The notes: generated by a model not told the origin, from the letters alone. A stretch of DNA of 64,000 nt from Halorubrum sp. JWXQ-INN 858 (GCF_009806985.1 NZ_WUAX01000005.1:83363-147362); one strand, 5' to 3'; numbered from the stretch's first letter, positions 8,493 to 17,633 are shown. Made by a program: numbers and translations.

Positions 8493-9485
8493 ATGCCGAT
8501 ACTCAACCACGACAGCCACCACGACCCGAACAAGATCCTGCCGATCGATTACGACTGGGCCCGCGACTACTACACCGACGGCGTCAACAACAACTGGGTC
8601 CCCGAGGAGGTCCCGATGGCGGACGACGTCCGCCAGTGGGAACACGACGAGCTCACCGACGCCGAGCAGCGGCTCGTCGAGTGGAATCTCGGCTTCTTCT
8701 CGACGGCGGAGTCGCTCACCGCGAACAACCTCGTGTTGGCCGTCTACGACTACGTCACCGCACCGGAGTGTCGCCAGTACCTGCTCCGGCAGGCGTACGA
8801 GGAGGCGATCCACACGGACACGTTCATCTACTGCTGTGACTCGTTGGGGTTCGACCCCGACTACCTGTACGGGATGTACGACCGGATCCCCGCGATCGAG
8901 GCGAAAGACGAGTTCGTCGTCGACCTCACGCGAGCCATCGACCGCCCCGACTTCACGATCGACACCGACGCGGACGTCCGCGCGTTCCTCCGGGACCTCG
9001 TCGGTTTCTACGTGATCATGGAGGGGATCTTCTTTTACGCCGGCTTCGCGATGATGCTCGCGCTCAAACGGCGCGGGAAGATGGTCGGCGTCGGCGAGCA
9101 GTTCGAGTACATCATGCGCGACGAGTCGCTCCACCTCAACTTCGGGATCGACCTGATAAACACGATCCGCGAGGAACACCCCGGCGTCTGGACGGACGCC
9201 TTCGAGTCCGAAGTCGAGGACCTCGTTCGCGAGGCCGTGGCGCTCGAGTCCACGTACGCGCGGGAGGCGTGCCCGCCGGACCTCCTCGGAATGAGCGCCG
9301 ACGGGTTCGTCGAGTACGTCGAGTACGTCTCCGACCGCCGGCTCACACAGCTCGGCATGGACGACGTGTACGGCACCGAGAATCCGTTCCCGTGGATGTC
9401 CGAGGCGGTCGACCTCAACCGCGAGGCGAACTTCTTCGAGCGGCAGGTGACTGAGTACCAGTCGGGCGGGTCGCTCGACTGGTGA
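8493..9485 (+). CDS. nrdB: Ribonucleotide reductase small subunit, class Ic-like (beta)
   Basis: A 330-residue R2 ferritin-like protein that supplies the radical for NrdA. Metal ligands by spacing are E73, E104, H107, E177, E211 and H214; the intervals 31, 3, 34 and 3 match those of E. coli NrdB. Two substitutions mark the class Ic pattern known from Chlamydia trachomatis: the radical-tyrosine position, seven residues after E104, is F111 (EAIHTDTF), and the first ligand is Glu rather than Asp. A Mn/Fe cofactor is therefore likely, by inference from that family. It lies 116 bp after nrdA on the same strand, presumably as one operon. Confidence 0.93.
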   Translation: MPILNHDSHHDPNKILPIDYDWARDYYTDGVNNNWVPEEVPMADDVRQWEHDELTDAEQRLVEWNLGFFSTAESLTANNLVLAVYDYVTAPECRQYLLRQAYEEAIHTDTFIYCCDSLGFDPDYLYGMYDRIPAIEAKDEFVVDLTRAIDRPDFTIDTDADVRAFLRDLVGFYVIMEGIFFYAGFAMMLALKRRGKMVGVGEQFEYIMRDESLHLNFGIDLINTIREEHPGVWTDAFESEVEDLVREAVALESTYAREACPPDLLGMSADGFVEYVEYVSDRRLTQLGMDDVYGTENPFPWMSEAVDLNREANFFERQVTEYQSGGSLDW

Positions 9486-9596
9486 GTACGGGAACCTGAG
9501 CCGTCCGTCGCCGTTCCGTCGATGACGGCCGCGACGGCGGCGACGACGTCGGTCGGGATCAGCGTGACCGTCTGTCGTCCGGGTCCGCCGTGACGC

Positions 9597-10754
9597 CTAC
9601 CGACCCGGCTGTTCCGTCTCCGCCTCCAGCTCGACGTCCTCCCGGCTGGACATGTCCGCGTCCTCGTACGACTCCATCTCTTCCAGCGAGGACTCGATGT
9701 CCTCCAATCCGAGCAGCTTCTCGGTCTCCTCGTCGAACGCCTTGGCCTCCAACCCCTCCATGTCCTGGACGTCGGAGCCGGAGAGCGCCTTCCCGTAGCG
9801 CCCGACGAGGCTGGTGAGCTCCTGGGGGAGCACGAACGTCGTCGACTCGCCCTGTCCGATCGCTTCGAGCGTCTCCATCCCGCGTTCGATGATCGCCCGC
9901 TCGCCCATCGACTCCGCCGACCGCGCCCGCAGCACCGTCGAGATCGCGTCACCCTGCGCCTCGAGGATCTGACTCTGTTTCTCCCCCTGCGCGCGGATGA
10001 TGTTCGACTGCTTGTCACCCTCTGCCTTCTCGACGGCGGAGCGGCGCTCGCCCTGCGCCTCGAGGATCATCGCGCGACGGCGACGCTCGGCCGACGCCTG
10101 GTCCGCCATGGCGCGTTGGACCTCGCGGGAGGGGCTGACCTCCCGGACCTCGACCGCCTCGACCCGGATCCCCCACTCGTCGGTCGGCTCGTCGAGCTCG
10201 TCGTGGATCCGGTCGTTGATCTCCTCGCGTCGCGAGAGGGTGTCGTCGAGCTCCATGTCGCCGAGGACCGCCCGCAGCGTGGTCTGTGCGAGGTTCGAGA
10301 CCGCCTTCTTGTAGTTGTCCACCTCGAGGAACGCCTTCTTCGCGTCCATCACCTTGATGTAGACGACCGCGTCCGCCGTCACCGGCGAGTTGTCCCGCGT
10401 GATCGCCTCCTGCCGGGGCACGTCCAGCGTCTGCGTCCGCATGTCGAACGCGTACGTCCGCGAGACGAACGGGGGGACGAGGTGGATCCCCGGCTCCAGC
10501 AGGGTTCGGTACTCGCCGAACACCGTGAGCGCCTCCCGGTCGTACGCGTCGACGATCTCGACCGCGCTGACGACGGTGACGAGCGCGAGGAGGAGCGCGA
10601 GCGTCGCCACTCCCAACACGAGGCTCTGGCTCAACAGCGCGACCCCGACCAACAGCGCCGCCCCGAGCGCGAGGTACTGCCAGACCGCGTCCGGTAGCGC
10701 CCCGGTCGGGTCGTCGAGGTCGAAGGGATCGGGTCGGGGACCGTTGCTTCCCAT
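9597..10754 (-). CDS. SPFH/Band 7 (stomatin-prohibitin) membrane protein
   Basis: A 385-residue protein. Two hydrophobic segments (about 25-65) anchor it, then the SPFH domain runs from about 68 to 230 (EPGIHLVPPF, the QTLDVPRQEAITRDN strand, VTADAVVYIKV). A long Ala/Glu/Gln/Arg coiled coil follows (about 215-285) with repeated EAQGE/EKQSQ heptads, and an acidic C-terminus. Such proteins form membrane-associated oligomeric rings that organise membrane patches and proteases. No NfeD-type partner gene is adjacent. It is convergent with nrdAB. Confidence 0.88.
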   Translation of the reverse strand: MGSNGPRPDPFDLDDPTGALPDAVWQYLALGAALLVGVALLSQSLVLGVATLALLLALVTVVSAVEIVDAYDREALTVFGEYRTLLEPGIHLVPPFVSRTYAFDMRTQTLDVPRQEAITRDNSPVTADAVVYIKVMDAKKAFLEVDNYKKAVSNLAQTTLRAVLGDMELDDTLSRREEINDRIHDELDEPTDEWGIRVEAVEVREVSPSREVQRAMADQASAERRRRAMILEAQGERRSAVEKAEGDKQSNIIRAQGEKQSQILEAQGDAISTVLRARSAESMGERAIIERGMETLEAIGQGESTTFVLPQELTSLVGRYGKALSGSDVQDMEGLEAKAFDEETEKLLGLEDIESSLEEMESYEDADMSSREDVELEAETEQPGR

Positions 10755-11067
10755 ACCCGACGTTACGGTTCGACGACGTTAACAGTTCGCACGTGTGGCC
10801 CGGGCTCCACGGTCGGTCCTCACGCCCGCGGTTCCGATTCTATATCGCGACTGTCGATTTATGGGGGCTGATCGACACCGACCCACCCCGTCCGAGCTCC
10901 GGGTCCTCTACGCCGACCACGACGCGGTGGCGCTCCCTTTCGGGCGACGCCGTCGCCGTCGGGGCGATACACCGAGATACACCGATCGCGAGACGAGTGG
11001 CCCGCGAGCTCGCGAGCGGTTCGTCCGTGGGTCCCGCGTGAAAAGGGTCGATCCGCCGATCGGCCGT
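10755..11067. other. Intergenic region without recognised features
   Basis: About 310 bp between the SPFH gene start and the pheT stop. TTAACG just upstream of the SPFH start may belong to its promoter. A short AT-richer patch (TTCTATATCG, 10836-10845) is present, but no gene follows that could use it. I see no RNA gene or repeat. Confidence 0.4.
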
Positions 11068-12804
11068 CTACCGCAGCGCGTCCAGCCGGAACTCGAACGC
11101 CGCGACAGGCACCTCGAGGTCGTGCTCGGCGAGGACCGCCGGGTGGACCTCCCCGATCACGCCGACGGGCTCCCCGTCGATCACGACCGCCGCCGTCCGT
11201 CCCCCGATGAACGACGGGTGCTCCGTCCGCGGGGTCGACAGCTCCGCCCCGAAGTCGTCACAGAGCGCCTGCAGCCGGCCCTTCGCGGCCTCGTAGGAGG
11301 CGTCGCGGCGGGCGACCGCGGCGGCGACGCTGCGGTGTTCGGCGACGTTCGTGTTCTCCGACTCGTCGCGCTCGGCGACGAAGCCGACCTCGGCGACGTC
11401 CTGCGGGTACGCGTTGTGCGTGTTCCGCTCCAGCAGGGCGACGATGGAGGGAAGCGCCCACGTCCGCAGCTGGGTGTAGTCCTCGCTGTACGGCTCCGTG
11501 ATCGAGACGGGGTCACCGCCGCCGACGACGTCGCTGCCGGGTTCGACCCGCATCCGGTCGTAGTTCTCCGGCGCGCTCGTCATGTGGAAGTTGAGCAGGT
11601 CCTCGAAGCCGAGCCCGACGAGGCTCGTCCGGACCGCGTCCTCCAGGCGCGACCGCTCGTGGCGGCCGCCGACGGTGCCGACGTCGGGGTAGCGCGGCTC
11701 CAGCCGGTCGAAGCCGTACGCCCGTCCGACGTCGTCGATGAGGTCCAGCGGGTGGAGCACGTCGACGCGGTACGGCGGGATCTCGACCTCGTAGGTCACG
11801 TCCTCGCCGAGCGTGTAGCTCGCGTCGAGCCCGGAGCGCTCGAAGCAGTCGACGACGGCTTCGGGCTCGAAGTCGACGCCGAGCAGCGTCTCGATCCGGT
11901 CGTGGGTCACGGACTTCGTGTCCGTTTCGAGGTTCGGCCGAACGAGCGCCGAACCGTACTCCTCGGGGAACGCCGCGCCGTCGGCGTACTCGATCTCGAC
12001 CGACTCGATCGTCGCGCCGCGCGCGGAGAGCGCGTAACAGACGATCGTACACATCTTGTCGATCGTCCACTGGTCGGTGCCCGTGAGCTCGACCAACAGG
12101 TCGCGGGAGCCCGTCGTCACCTCCGTGCGTTTCCCGTTGATGACGGGCGGGAACGAGAACAGCCCCAGCTCGTCGTAGATCGCCGGATAGCGGTCGTACG
12201 ACGCGACGAGGTCGGCGTACGTCCGTCCCGTGTCGTGCTCCTCGAGCACCGCGGCCGGAGTCAGCTCGTCGTTCGAGTCCAGCGGGACGAACGTGTCGCC
12301 TTCGGGGTCGACGCCGCGGTAGGTGACCGACGGCTCGGCACCCTCCTGGAGCGGGGCCCCCTTCACCATCGCGAGGTCGTGGATCCCGATCGCGCCCTTC
12401 GCGCGGCCGCGCCCCATCGTCGCGTGGAGCTTCTCCTGCAGCTGGATGAGCGAGTCAAGGGCGGCGTCGTCGAGGTCGACCCCGCGGACCACCGCGCCGG
12501 TGACGTAGGGCCGCTCCTCGGGAACCGACTCGTCCACCTCGATCGTCCACTCGGCGTCGTTCGTCTCGGGGACGTAGACGCCGCGAGCGTCGCCGTAGTG
12601 GTACCGCAGCGACCGCGCGACGCCCTCGACGCTCAGCCGGTCGAGCCGGTCGGGCGCGAACTCGAACTGGAGGTCGCCGTCGTCCGTCTCGCCCTCGAAC
12701 TCCAGGCCGAGCCCGAACAGGTCGGCCTTCAACTCGGCGTCGTCCTTGTCGGCGTGGCCGGTCAGCTCGCGCAGCTCGTCGGCGTCGATGTCGACGACGG
12801 GCAT
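11068..12804 (-). CDS. pheT: Phenylalanyl-tRNA synthetase beta subunit
   Basis: The beta subunit of the alpha2-beta2 enzyme that charges tRNA-Phe; its B3/B4 region normally edits mischarged tyrosine. The 578-residue length and domain content match the shorter archaeal/eukaryotic type, which lacks the bacterial tRNA-binding fold. The B5 domain (FEPEAVVDCFERSGLDASY) and the region ahead of YGFDRLEPRYP are recognisable. The start ATG (12804-12802) shares one base with the TGA of pheS, so the two genes are translationally coupled. Confidence 0.95.
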   Translation of the reverse strand: MPVVDIDADELRELTGHADKDDAELKADLFGLGLEFEGETDDGDLQFEFAPDRLDRLSVEGVARSLRYHYGDARGVYVPETNDAEWTIEVDESVPEERPYVTGAVVRGVDLDDAALDSLIQLQEKLHATMGRGRAKGAIGIHDLAMVKGAPLQEGAEPSVTYRGVDPEGDTFVPLDSNDELTPAAVLEEHDTGRTYADLVASYDRYPAIYDELGLFSFPPVINGKRTEVTTGSRDLLVELTGTDQWTIDKMCTIVCYALSARGATIESVEIEYADGAAFPEEYGSALVRPNLETDTKSVTHDRIETLLGVDFEPEAVVDCFERSGLDASYTLGEDVTYEVEIPPYRVDVLHPLDLIDDVGRAYGFDRLEPRYPDVGTVGGRHERSRLEDAVRTSLVGLGFEDLLNFHMTSAPENYDRMRVEPGSDVVGGGDPVSITEPYSEDYTQLRTWALPSIVALLERNTHNAYPQDVAEVGFVAERDESENTNVAEHRSVAAAVARRDASYEAAKGRLQALCDDFGAELSTPRTEHPSFIGGRTAAVVIDGEPVGVIGEVHPAVLAEHDLEVPVAAFEFRLDALR

Positions 12805-14318
12805 CAGTAGCTCACCTCCGCGTTCCGCAGGAAGTCGATGTCCGCCAACGTCCCGTGGAGGTCGCGGATGTCCTCCGCGCCCGTCGTGAGCATGGCGAGC
12901 CGCTCCAAGGCGAGCCCCCACGCCATCACGTCGCAGTCGACGCCGAGGGGCTTCGTCACCTCCTCGCGGAACACGCCGGAGTTGCCGATCTCGATCTCCT
13001 CGCCCGTCTCGGGGTGCTCGCCGAACAGCTCGAAGGAGGGCTCCGTGTACGGGTTGTAGTGCGGCTTGAAGCGGATGTCGGTGATGCCGAACTGGCGGTA
13101 GAACTCCTCGAAGGTGCCCATCAGGTCACGCACCGAGAGGTCCTCGGCCATCACCCACCCCTCGATCTGGTAGAACTCCAACAGGTGCGTCGGGTCGAGC
13201 GTGTCGTTTCGGTACACCTTCTCGACGGAGAAGTAGCGCTGTGGCGGCTCCAGCTCCGCGCCCGCGTACCCGGAGAGGTAGCGCATCGACAGCGACGTGG
13301 TGTGGCCGCGCAAGGCGATCTCGCGGGCGAACTCCTCCGACCACGGCGAGTGGTAGCCGTCGCCGTCCGGGCCGACGCCCTCGCGGTGGGCGGCCTCGAC
13401 GCGCTCGAGCAGCGCCTCGGGGATGTCCGCCATCGGCGGGACGTCGAGCGCGAACCGGTCCCAGTGGGTCCGGGCCGGGTGGTCCTGCGGCATGAACAGG
13501 CAGTCGTTGATCCAGAAGTCGCTGTCGGCGTGTGGGCCCGCCATCTCCTGGAAGCCCATTCCGACGAGGACGTCTTTCACGCGGTCGGCGGTCCCCCGGA
13601 GCACGTGCTTCCGGCCGCCGTTGACCTCGGGGGCGTCCGCCTCGACGTTGTACTCGGTGAACTCGGCGTCGCGCCACTCGCCGCTGGCGAGCAGCTCCGG
13701 GGTCACCTGGCCGACCGTTTCCGCGGCCTCGACGCCCTCCATCAGCGCGTCGACGCCGGCGTCCGTGAGCGTGACTGCGCGCGTCGTCCGCTCGACGAGA
13801 TCGACGAGCCCGCGGGAGGCGAGCCGATCGAGGACGTCGGTATCGATCGGGTCGTCGGCGTCGTCATCGGCCGCGAGCGCCGCGAGCGCCGTCGCCTCGG
13901 GGTCGGCCTCGGGGTCGGCGTCCGCGTCGACCGACAGCTCGCCCGAGTCGATCGCGCCGAACCCCTTCCGCGGGAAGTTCGCCAGCGCAACGTCGACCTC
14001 GTGGCCCGCTAGGTCGGCGGCCCCGATGACCTGTCCCATCGGGACGGGCCCGTCGCCCGCGCCCGCGTCGAGCGCCGCGCGGTAGAGCCGGGTCTCCGGG
14101 AGGCCGTCGGCGACGTAGCGTCGCCCCTCGTCGGTGAGTTCGGCGTGCTCGGTCGTCGTCTCCGAGACGGCGAGCAGTCCCTCGTCGCGGAGGTCGAAGG
14201 CCGCGCCCGTGACCGTCTCGGGTTTGTGACCCGTCGCCGCCGCGAGGTCGTCTATCGTCCGTTCGTCCGTCGCGCTCGCGGCCTCGAGGACCGCGAGCTG
14301 TCGTTCCGGGAGTCGCAT
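12804..14318 (-). CDS. pheS: Phenylalanyl-tRNA synthetase alpha subunit
   Basis: The catalytic alpha subunit, 504 residues, archaeal type. The N-terminal third contains winged-helix-like DNA/tRNA-binding modules (RQLAVLEAA...TDERTIDDLAAATG). The C-terminal class II synthetase core has motif 1 around MAGPHADSDFWINDCLF, motif 2 with FSVEKVYRNDTLDPTH, and motif 3 with VMAWGLALERLAML. I take the ATG at 14318 (MRLPERQL) instead of an upstream in-frame start because homology begins there. It is the first gene of a two-gene operon with pheT. Confidence 0.95.
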   Translation of the reverse strand: MRLPERQLAVLEAASATDERTIDDLAAATGHKPETVTGAAFDLRDEGLLAVSETTTEHAELTDEGRRYVADGLPETRLYRAALDAGAGDGPVPMGQVIGAADLAGHEVDVALANFPRKGFGAIDSGELSVDADADPEADPEATALAALAADDDADDPIDTDVLDRLASRGLVDLVERTTRAVTLTDAGVDALMEGVEAAETVGQVTPELLASGEWRDAEFTEYNVEADAPEVNGGRKHVLRGTADRVKDVLVGMGFQEMAGPHADSDFWINDCLFMPQDHPARTHWDRFALDVPPMADIPEALLERVEAAHREGVGPDGDGYHSPWSEEFAREIALRGHTTSLSMRYLSGYAGAELEPPQRYFSVEKVYRNDTLDPTHLLEFYQIEGWVMAEDLSVRDLMGTFEEFYRQFGITDIRFKPHYNPYTEPSFELFGEHPETGEEIEIGNSGVFREEVTKPLGVDCDVMAWGLALERLAMLTTGAEDIRDLHGTLADIDFLRNAEVSY

Positions 14319-14652
14319 TCGAGTTGTGTGGATACGCGTGTGGCTGGTTCCTAACGGTTCCGACACGTCGCGGCCGTCGCGGTGGGTGGATGAGACGACC
14401 TCATCCCCCCCGACCGCACGACGGATCGCCCGGTTTCACCGCCCCGTCGCGGGGCGGATCCGCCGCGCGCGACTCACGCGAAAAAGGGTCCGAACACGTC
14501 GCCGTCGTTCCGGGAAGCGGTGCCGTCCGTGGCGTGTTCGGGTGCCATGTGCTCCCGTGGATCGTGATGGCGTTTATAAGTTTCGCCGTCCTCTGCCCGC
14601 AGCTCGTTTCGGTTGCGTCCGTGGAGGTCCGGTCTGCGTGTCACACCCGCGT
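14319..14652. other. Intergenic region upstream of pheS
   Basis: About 330 bp between the pheS start and the stop of the winged-helix gene. No gene-like frame in either direction and no clear TATA box for pheS. One AT-richer spot, GGCGTTTATAAG near 14569-14580, resembles a TATA box on the + strand without an evident gene behind it. Confidence 0.35.
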
Positions 14653-15060
14653 TCACAGCGATCCGGACGTCTGCCGCTCCCGTTCGAGTCGCTCACAGCC
14701 GATCACCAGCGCGTCGGGGATGTCGGCGACGGTCTCGTAGAGCGCGTCGAAGACGACGGCGACCTCCGCGAAGCGCGGGCCGCGGGACGCGCTCAGCGGC
14801 TCCCGTTCCCACTCGATGAATCCGTGATCGGCGAGCAGCGGGAGGTGACGATGATACAGCTCCTGTTGGAGCGTCCGGTGATCGACGGGAACGTTGGGAG
14901 TGATGGCGCTCTCGGGCAACGGGACGGACCGGCCCGGCGGCGCATCCATCAGCGAGGCGACGATCTGTCGGCGGGGCTCCGCCGCGAGGGCCGTGAAAAC
15001 CCGGTCCCAACGCGCGACGACACGCCGTCCCTTCTCGACACGCGTGTTTAGCTCCGTCAT
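14653..15060 (-). CDS. Winged-helix regulator (DUF7344-like)
   Basis: A 135-residue haloarchaeal HTH protein. RVFTALAAEPRRQIVASLMD is the first helix pair of a winged helix, followed by a recognition region and the characteristic HRTLQQELYHRHLPLLADHGFIEWE block. That same HxHLPLLAD motif recurs in the 18377 gene, so the two are paralogues within 4 kb. The family is assumed to bind DNA; its targets are unknown. An inverted repeat overlapping the promoter suggests autoregulation. Confidence 0.72.
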   Translation of the reverse strand: MTELNTRVEKGRRVVARWDRVFTALAAEPRRQIVASLMDAPPGRSVPLPESAITPNVPVDHRTLQQELYHRHLPLLADHGFIEWEREPLSASRGPRFAEVAVVFDALYETVADIPDALVIGCERLERERQTSGSL

Positions 15061-15063
15061 ATG

Positions 15064-15091
15064 CGTTATACACTCTGCAGAATATATAACG
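15064..15091 (-). promoter_or_regulatory. Promoter with inverted repeat upstream of the 14653 gene
   Basis: CGTTATA (15064-15070) and TATAACG (15085-15091) form 7-bp arms 14 bp apart. The distal arm is the TATA box of the minus-strand gene, which starts about 25 nt downstream at 15060. A repressor bound here would block TBP/TFB or RNA polymerase, so this is a candidate autoregulatory operator. Confidence 0.55.
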
Positions 15092-15105
15092 TTTTAAAGG
15101 GTAGG

Positions 15106-15786
15106 TCACGCGGCCCGTTCCCCGCCCGTCTCCGCGTCGTCGGCCCGTCGGCGGAGCGCGGCGATCCGGTCCCCGAGCGGGGGTTGGACCTCGAACCACG
15201 TCGACCAGTCTCCCGTCTCCGGTTCCACGCCCCGGAGGTCGGCGACGTGCTCGAACGCGTCGGCGACCCGGGCCGCCCCCACCGCGTCGGCGGCGCGGTC
15301 GTCGGCTGCGTACTGCACGCGCCGCCCGACCCAGAACGCGGCGACGCCGACGAGGATCACGGAGAGGAACCCGGAATCGAACGGGACGATCGTCGTCACG
15401 ATCGCGGCGAGGATAGTCAACACGGCCGCGACCGCGATTGCACGAAACTCGCCGTAGTACGTCCCGACGCGTCCGCTCTCGGCGGCGATCAGGCCGAGGG
15501 CGACGTCCTCGTCCATCCCGTCGAGCACGTAGTCGGTGACGAACAGCACTCGGCGACGTGGCGGGCCGCGGACCGCCACGTCGACCGATTCGGCACCCTC
15601 CGTCGCCACGACGGCCACCCGGTCGACGCCGAGGCCCGCCTCGCGGCGGAGCTCGTCGAGGTACGCACGCTCCGCGTCGGTCGGATCCCTGAGGTTCCGG
15701 TAGCGGTCGTTGACGTACAGCGGACCGACCTCGACGGCGAGGAACGCGACGATCGCCACGACGACGAGGAACGCGACCGTGATCAT
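15106..15786 (-). CDS. Degenerate M48-like membrane protein (predicted pseudopeptidase)
   Basis: A 226-residue protein with the outline of an HtpX-type M48 peptidase: an N-terminal membrane segment, the stretch up to MDEDVALGLIAAESGR where the active-site helix should be, two more membrane segments (about 117-155), and a QYAADDRAAD / PPLGDRIAALRR tail. The zinc site is gone: the HExxH position reads A102-E-S-G-R106 and the third-ligand ExxxD reads Q158-Y-A-A-D162. It is probably not a protease; it may be a scaffold or regulator. It sits 45 nt behind an intact site-2 protease gene but has its own TATA-like TTTTAAAC. Confidence 0.6.
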   Translation of the reverse strand: MITVAFLVVVAIVAFLAVEVGPLYVNDRYRNLRDPTDAERAYLDELRREAGLGVDRVAVVATEGAESVDVAVRGPPRRRVLFVTDYVLDGMDEDVALGLIAAESGRVGTYYGEFRAIAVAAVLTILAAIVTTIVPFDSGFLSVILVGVAAFWVGRRVQYAADDRAADAVGAARVADAFEHVADLRGVEPETGDWSTWFEVQPPLGDRIAALRRRADDAETGGERAA

Positions 15787-15831
15787 CTACGGGTCACTGC
15801 GCCCCGTAACGGTTTAAAACGGCGCGATCCG

Positions 15832-17010
15832 TCAGAGCAGTCGACGGTCGTCGACCGACGGTCGGCTCCGGAGGGCGGTCGGCGTGCCGCCCGTCTGGAT
15901 GATGTTGAACGCGGTCATCAGGTCCGAACGCGAGATGAGCCCGACGATCTCGCCGTCCGCGTCGACGACCGGCAGCCGGCCGACGCCGTGTTCCTGCATC
16001 GTCTGGAGCGCGGCCATCGCGTCGGTGTCGCGCGTGACGGCCGTCAGGTCCGTCGCCATCACGTCGCCGACGCGGTAGGCGTCGCGCTCGACGTCCCTGA
16101 CCTCTCGGGCGTCCTCCAGCGTCACCATCCCGACGAGGTCCTCGCCGCGGAGGACGGGGTACCCCGTGTGGCGCTCGCGGAACATCCGGTCCATCAGTTC
16201 GGCGACCGTCGTCTCCTCGGTGACGGTGTGGAGCCGCTCGCGCGGGGTCATCACGTCGTCGACGGTGACGTCCTCGAAGGCGGCCTTCAGCGTCGTCTGC
16301 TGGGCCTCGCCGGAGGCGGCGATGTAGATGAAAAACGCCAGCAGGATCAGGATGACGTTGAACGCGAACAGCCCGACGATCGCCATCATGAACGCGAACA
16401 CCTTCCCGACCGCCGCGGCGCGCTGGGTCGCCTTCGCGTGCGGTTGGTTCCGCGCCATCAGCGCCCGCAGCACCCGCCCGCCGTCCATCGGGAAGGCGGG
16501 GAGCATGTTGAACACCGCGAGAACGATGTTCAACAGCGCGAGGTAGCCGAACACGAAGAGCACGGCGTCGCTGCCGACGGGAGCGAACGAGAAGACGGCG
16601 TAGCAGGCGAGCCCGACGGCGACGCTCACGATCGGGCCGGCGACGGCGATCCAGAACTCGTGTTTCCAGTCCTCGGGGAACTCCGCGAAGCTGGCGATGC
16701 CGCCGAGCAGCCAGAGGGTGATCGAGTCGATCTCGTAGCCGTACCGCATGGCGACGAGCGAGTGGCCGAACTCGTGGAGGAGCACGCCGCCGAACAGCCC
16801 GAGCGCAGCCGCCAGCCCGAGCGCCCACGGGGTGAGCCCGCCATCGATCGCCGCCAGGTCGATCCCCGCCCCCATCGTGTCGTTCATCAACGCGCCGATC
16901 GACGCCACCTCGGAGCCGATCAGGTAGGCGAAAAGCGGCAACACTATCAGGAACGTCCAGTTGAGCCTGACCGGGATCCCGACGACGGTCCCGATCCGTA
17001 TCCCACGCAT
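15832..17010 (-). CDS. Site-2 protease family zinc metalloprotease with CBS pair
   Basis: A 392-residue M50 rhomboid-independent intramembrane protease. The zinc-binding HEFGH motif is at residues 79-83 inside a membrane helix, and the second motif NMLPAFPMDGG (about 168-178) supplies the Asp ligand. Two CBS domains (about 245-365) follow, a common arrangement that links activity to adenine nucleotides or ionic state. I chose the ATG at 17010 because TTTAAG lies about 26 nt before it on the minus strand. It is divergent from the cupin gene. The substrate is unknown, probably a membrane anchor protein or anti-regulator. Confidence 0.88.
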   Translation of the reverse strand: MRGIRIGTVVGIPVRLNWTFLIVLPLFAYLIGSEVASIGALMNDTMGAGIDLAAIDGGLTPWALGLAAALGLFGGVLLHEFGHSLVAMRYGYEIDSITLWLLGGIASFAEFPEDWKHEFWIAVAGPIVSVAVGLACYAVFSFAPVGSDAVLFVFGYLALLNIVLAVFNMLPAFPMDGGRVLRALMARNQPHAKATQRAAAVGKVFAFMMAIVGLFAFNVILILLAFFIYIAASGEAQQTTLKAAFEDVTVDDVMTPRERLHTVTEETTVAELMDRMFRERHTGYPVLRGEDLVGMVTLEDAREVRDVERDAYRVGDVMATDLTAVTRDTDAMAALQTMQEHGVGRLPVVDADGEIVGLISRSDLMTAFNIIQTGGTPTALRSRPSVDDRRLL

Positions 17011-17160
17011 GCCTCCCGCTTGGAGCGGCCGCCGCTTAAACGTCGGGTGGACGGTCCGGGAAGGGTTCGGCGGAGCTCGCGGAACGCTCGGCGGTCGGCT
17101 CGACGGGCTGGTCGGCCGGATCGCGGCTCGACTCACGCGGCCGTCGCGGTGCGCACACCT

Positions 17161-17166
17161 TTTATA
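17161..17166 (+). promoter_or_regulatory. TATA box for the cupin gene
   Basis: TTTATA lies 24-29 nt before the ATG at 17190, giving a leaderless transcript; a clear match in otherwise GC-rich DNA. Confidence 0.65.
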
Positions 17167-17189
17167 CATCCCCGAGCCGATGACGGCGT

Positions 17190-17576
17190 ATGAGCGACCC
17201 CACCGACGCCGGCCCGACGCCGGTCGTCAAACGCGGACGCGAGGTCGAGTACGAGCCGGTCGACGCGGCGTCCGGGCTCCGGAAGGGCGTGCTCCTCGAC
17301 GCCTCCGACGGCGCGCCGACGTTCGCGATCCGGCGCTTCGAGCTCGATCCCGGGACGGAAGTCCCGCGACACACCAACGCCGTCGAACACGAACAGTACG
17401 TGCTCGCGGGCGAGTACGTCGTCGGGATCGGCGACGAGACGCACACGGTCAGCGCCGGCGACGCGCTGTTGATCCCCGCGGGCGTCGAACACTGGTACCG
17501 CAACGACGGCGACGCTCCCGGGGCGTTCCTCTGTGCGGTGCCGAACGGCGACGACACGATCGAACTCGTCGACTGA
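17190..17576 (+). CDS. Single-domain cupin protein
   Basis: A 128-residue cupin barrel. Motif 1 is PRHTNAVEHEQYVLAGE (the His/Glu cluster that usually binds a divalent metal) and motif 2 is GDALLIPAGVEHWYRN. Small stand-alone cupins act as isomerases, dioxygenases or ligand sensors, and nothing here narrows the role. It has its own promoter and no functional partner nearby. Confidence 0.85.
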   Translation: MSDPTDAGPTPVVKRGREVEYEPVDAASGLRKGVLLDASDGAPTFAIRRFELDPGTEVPRHTNAVEHEQYVLAGEYVVGIGDETHTVSAGDALLIPAGVEHWYRNDGDAPGAFLCAVPNGDDTIELVD

Positions 17577-17633
17577 GGGCGTGCACCGGGCGTGTCGACC
17601 GGCGGGCGCCGCTCCGACGGTCCCGGCCTCGAC

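Noticed and set aside
10795..12810. 671-codon frame antisense to pheT
   Set aside because: It is the reverse-strand shadow of pheT and the intergenic region; pheT carries the synthetase motifs.
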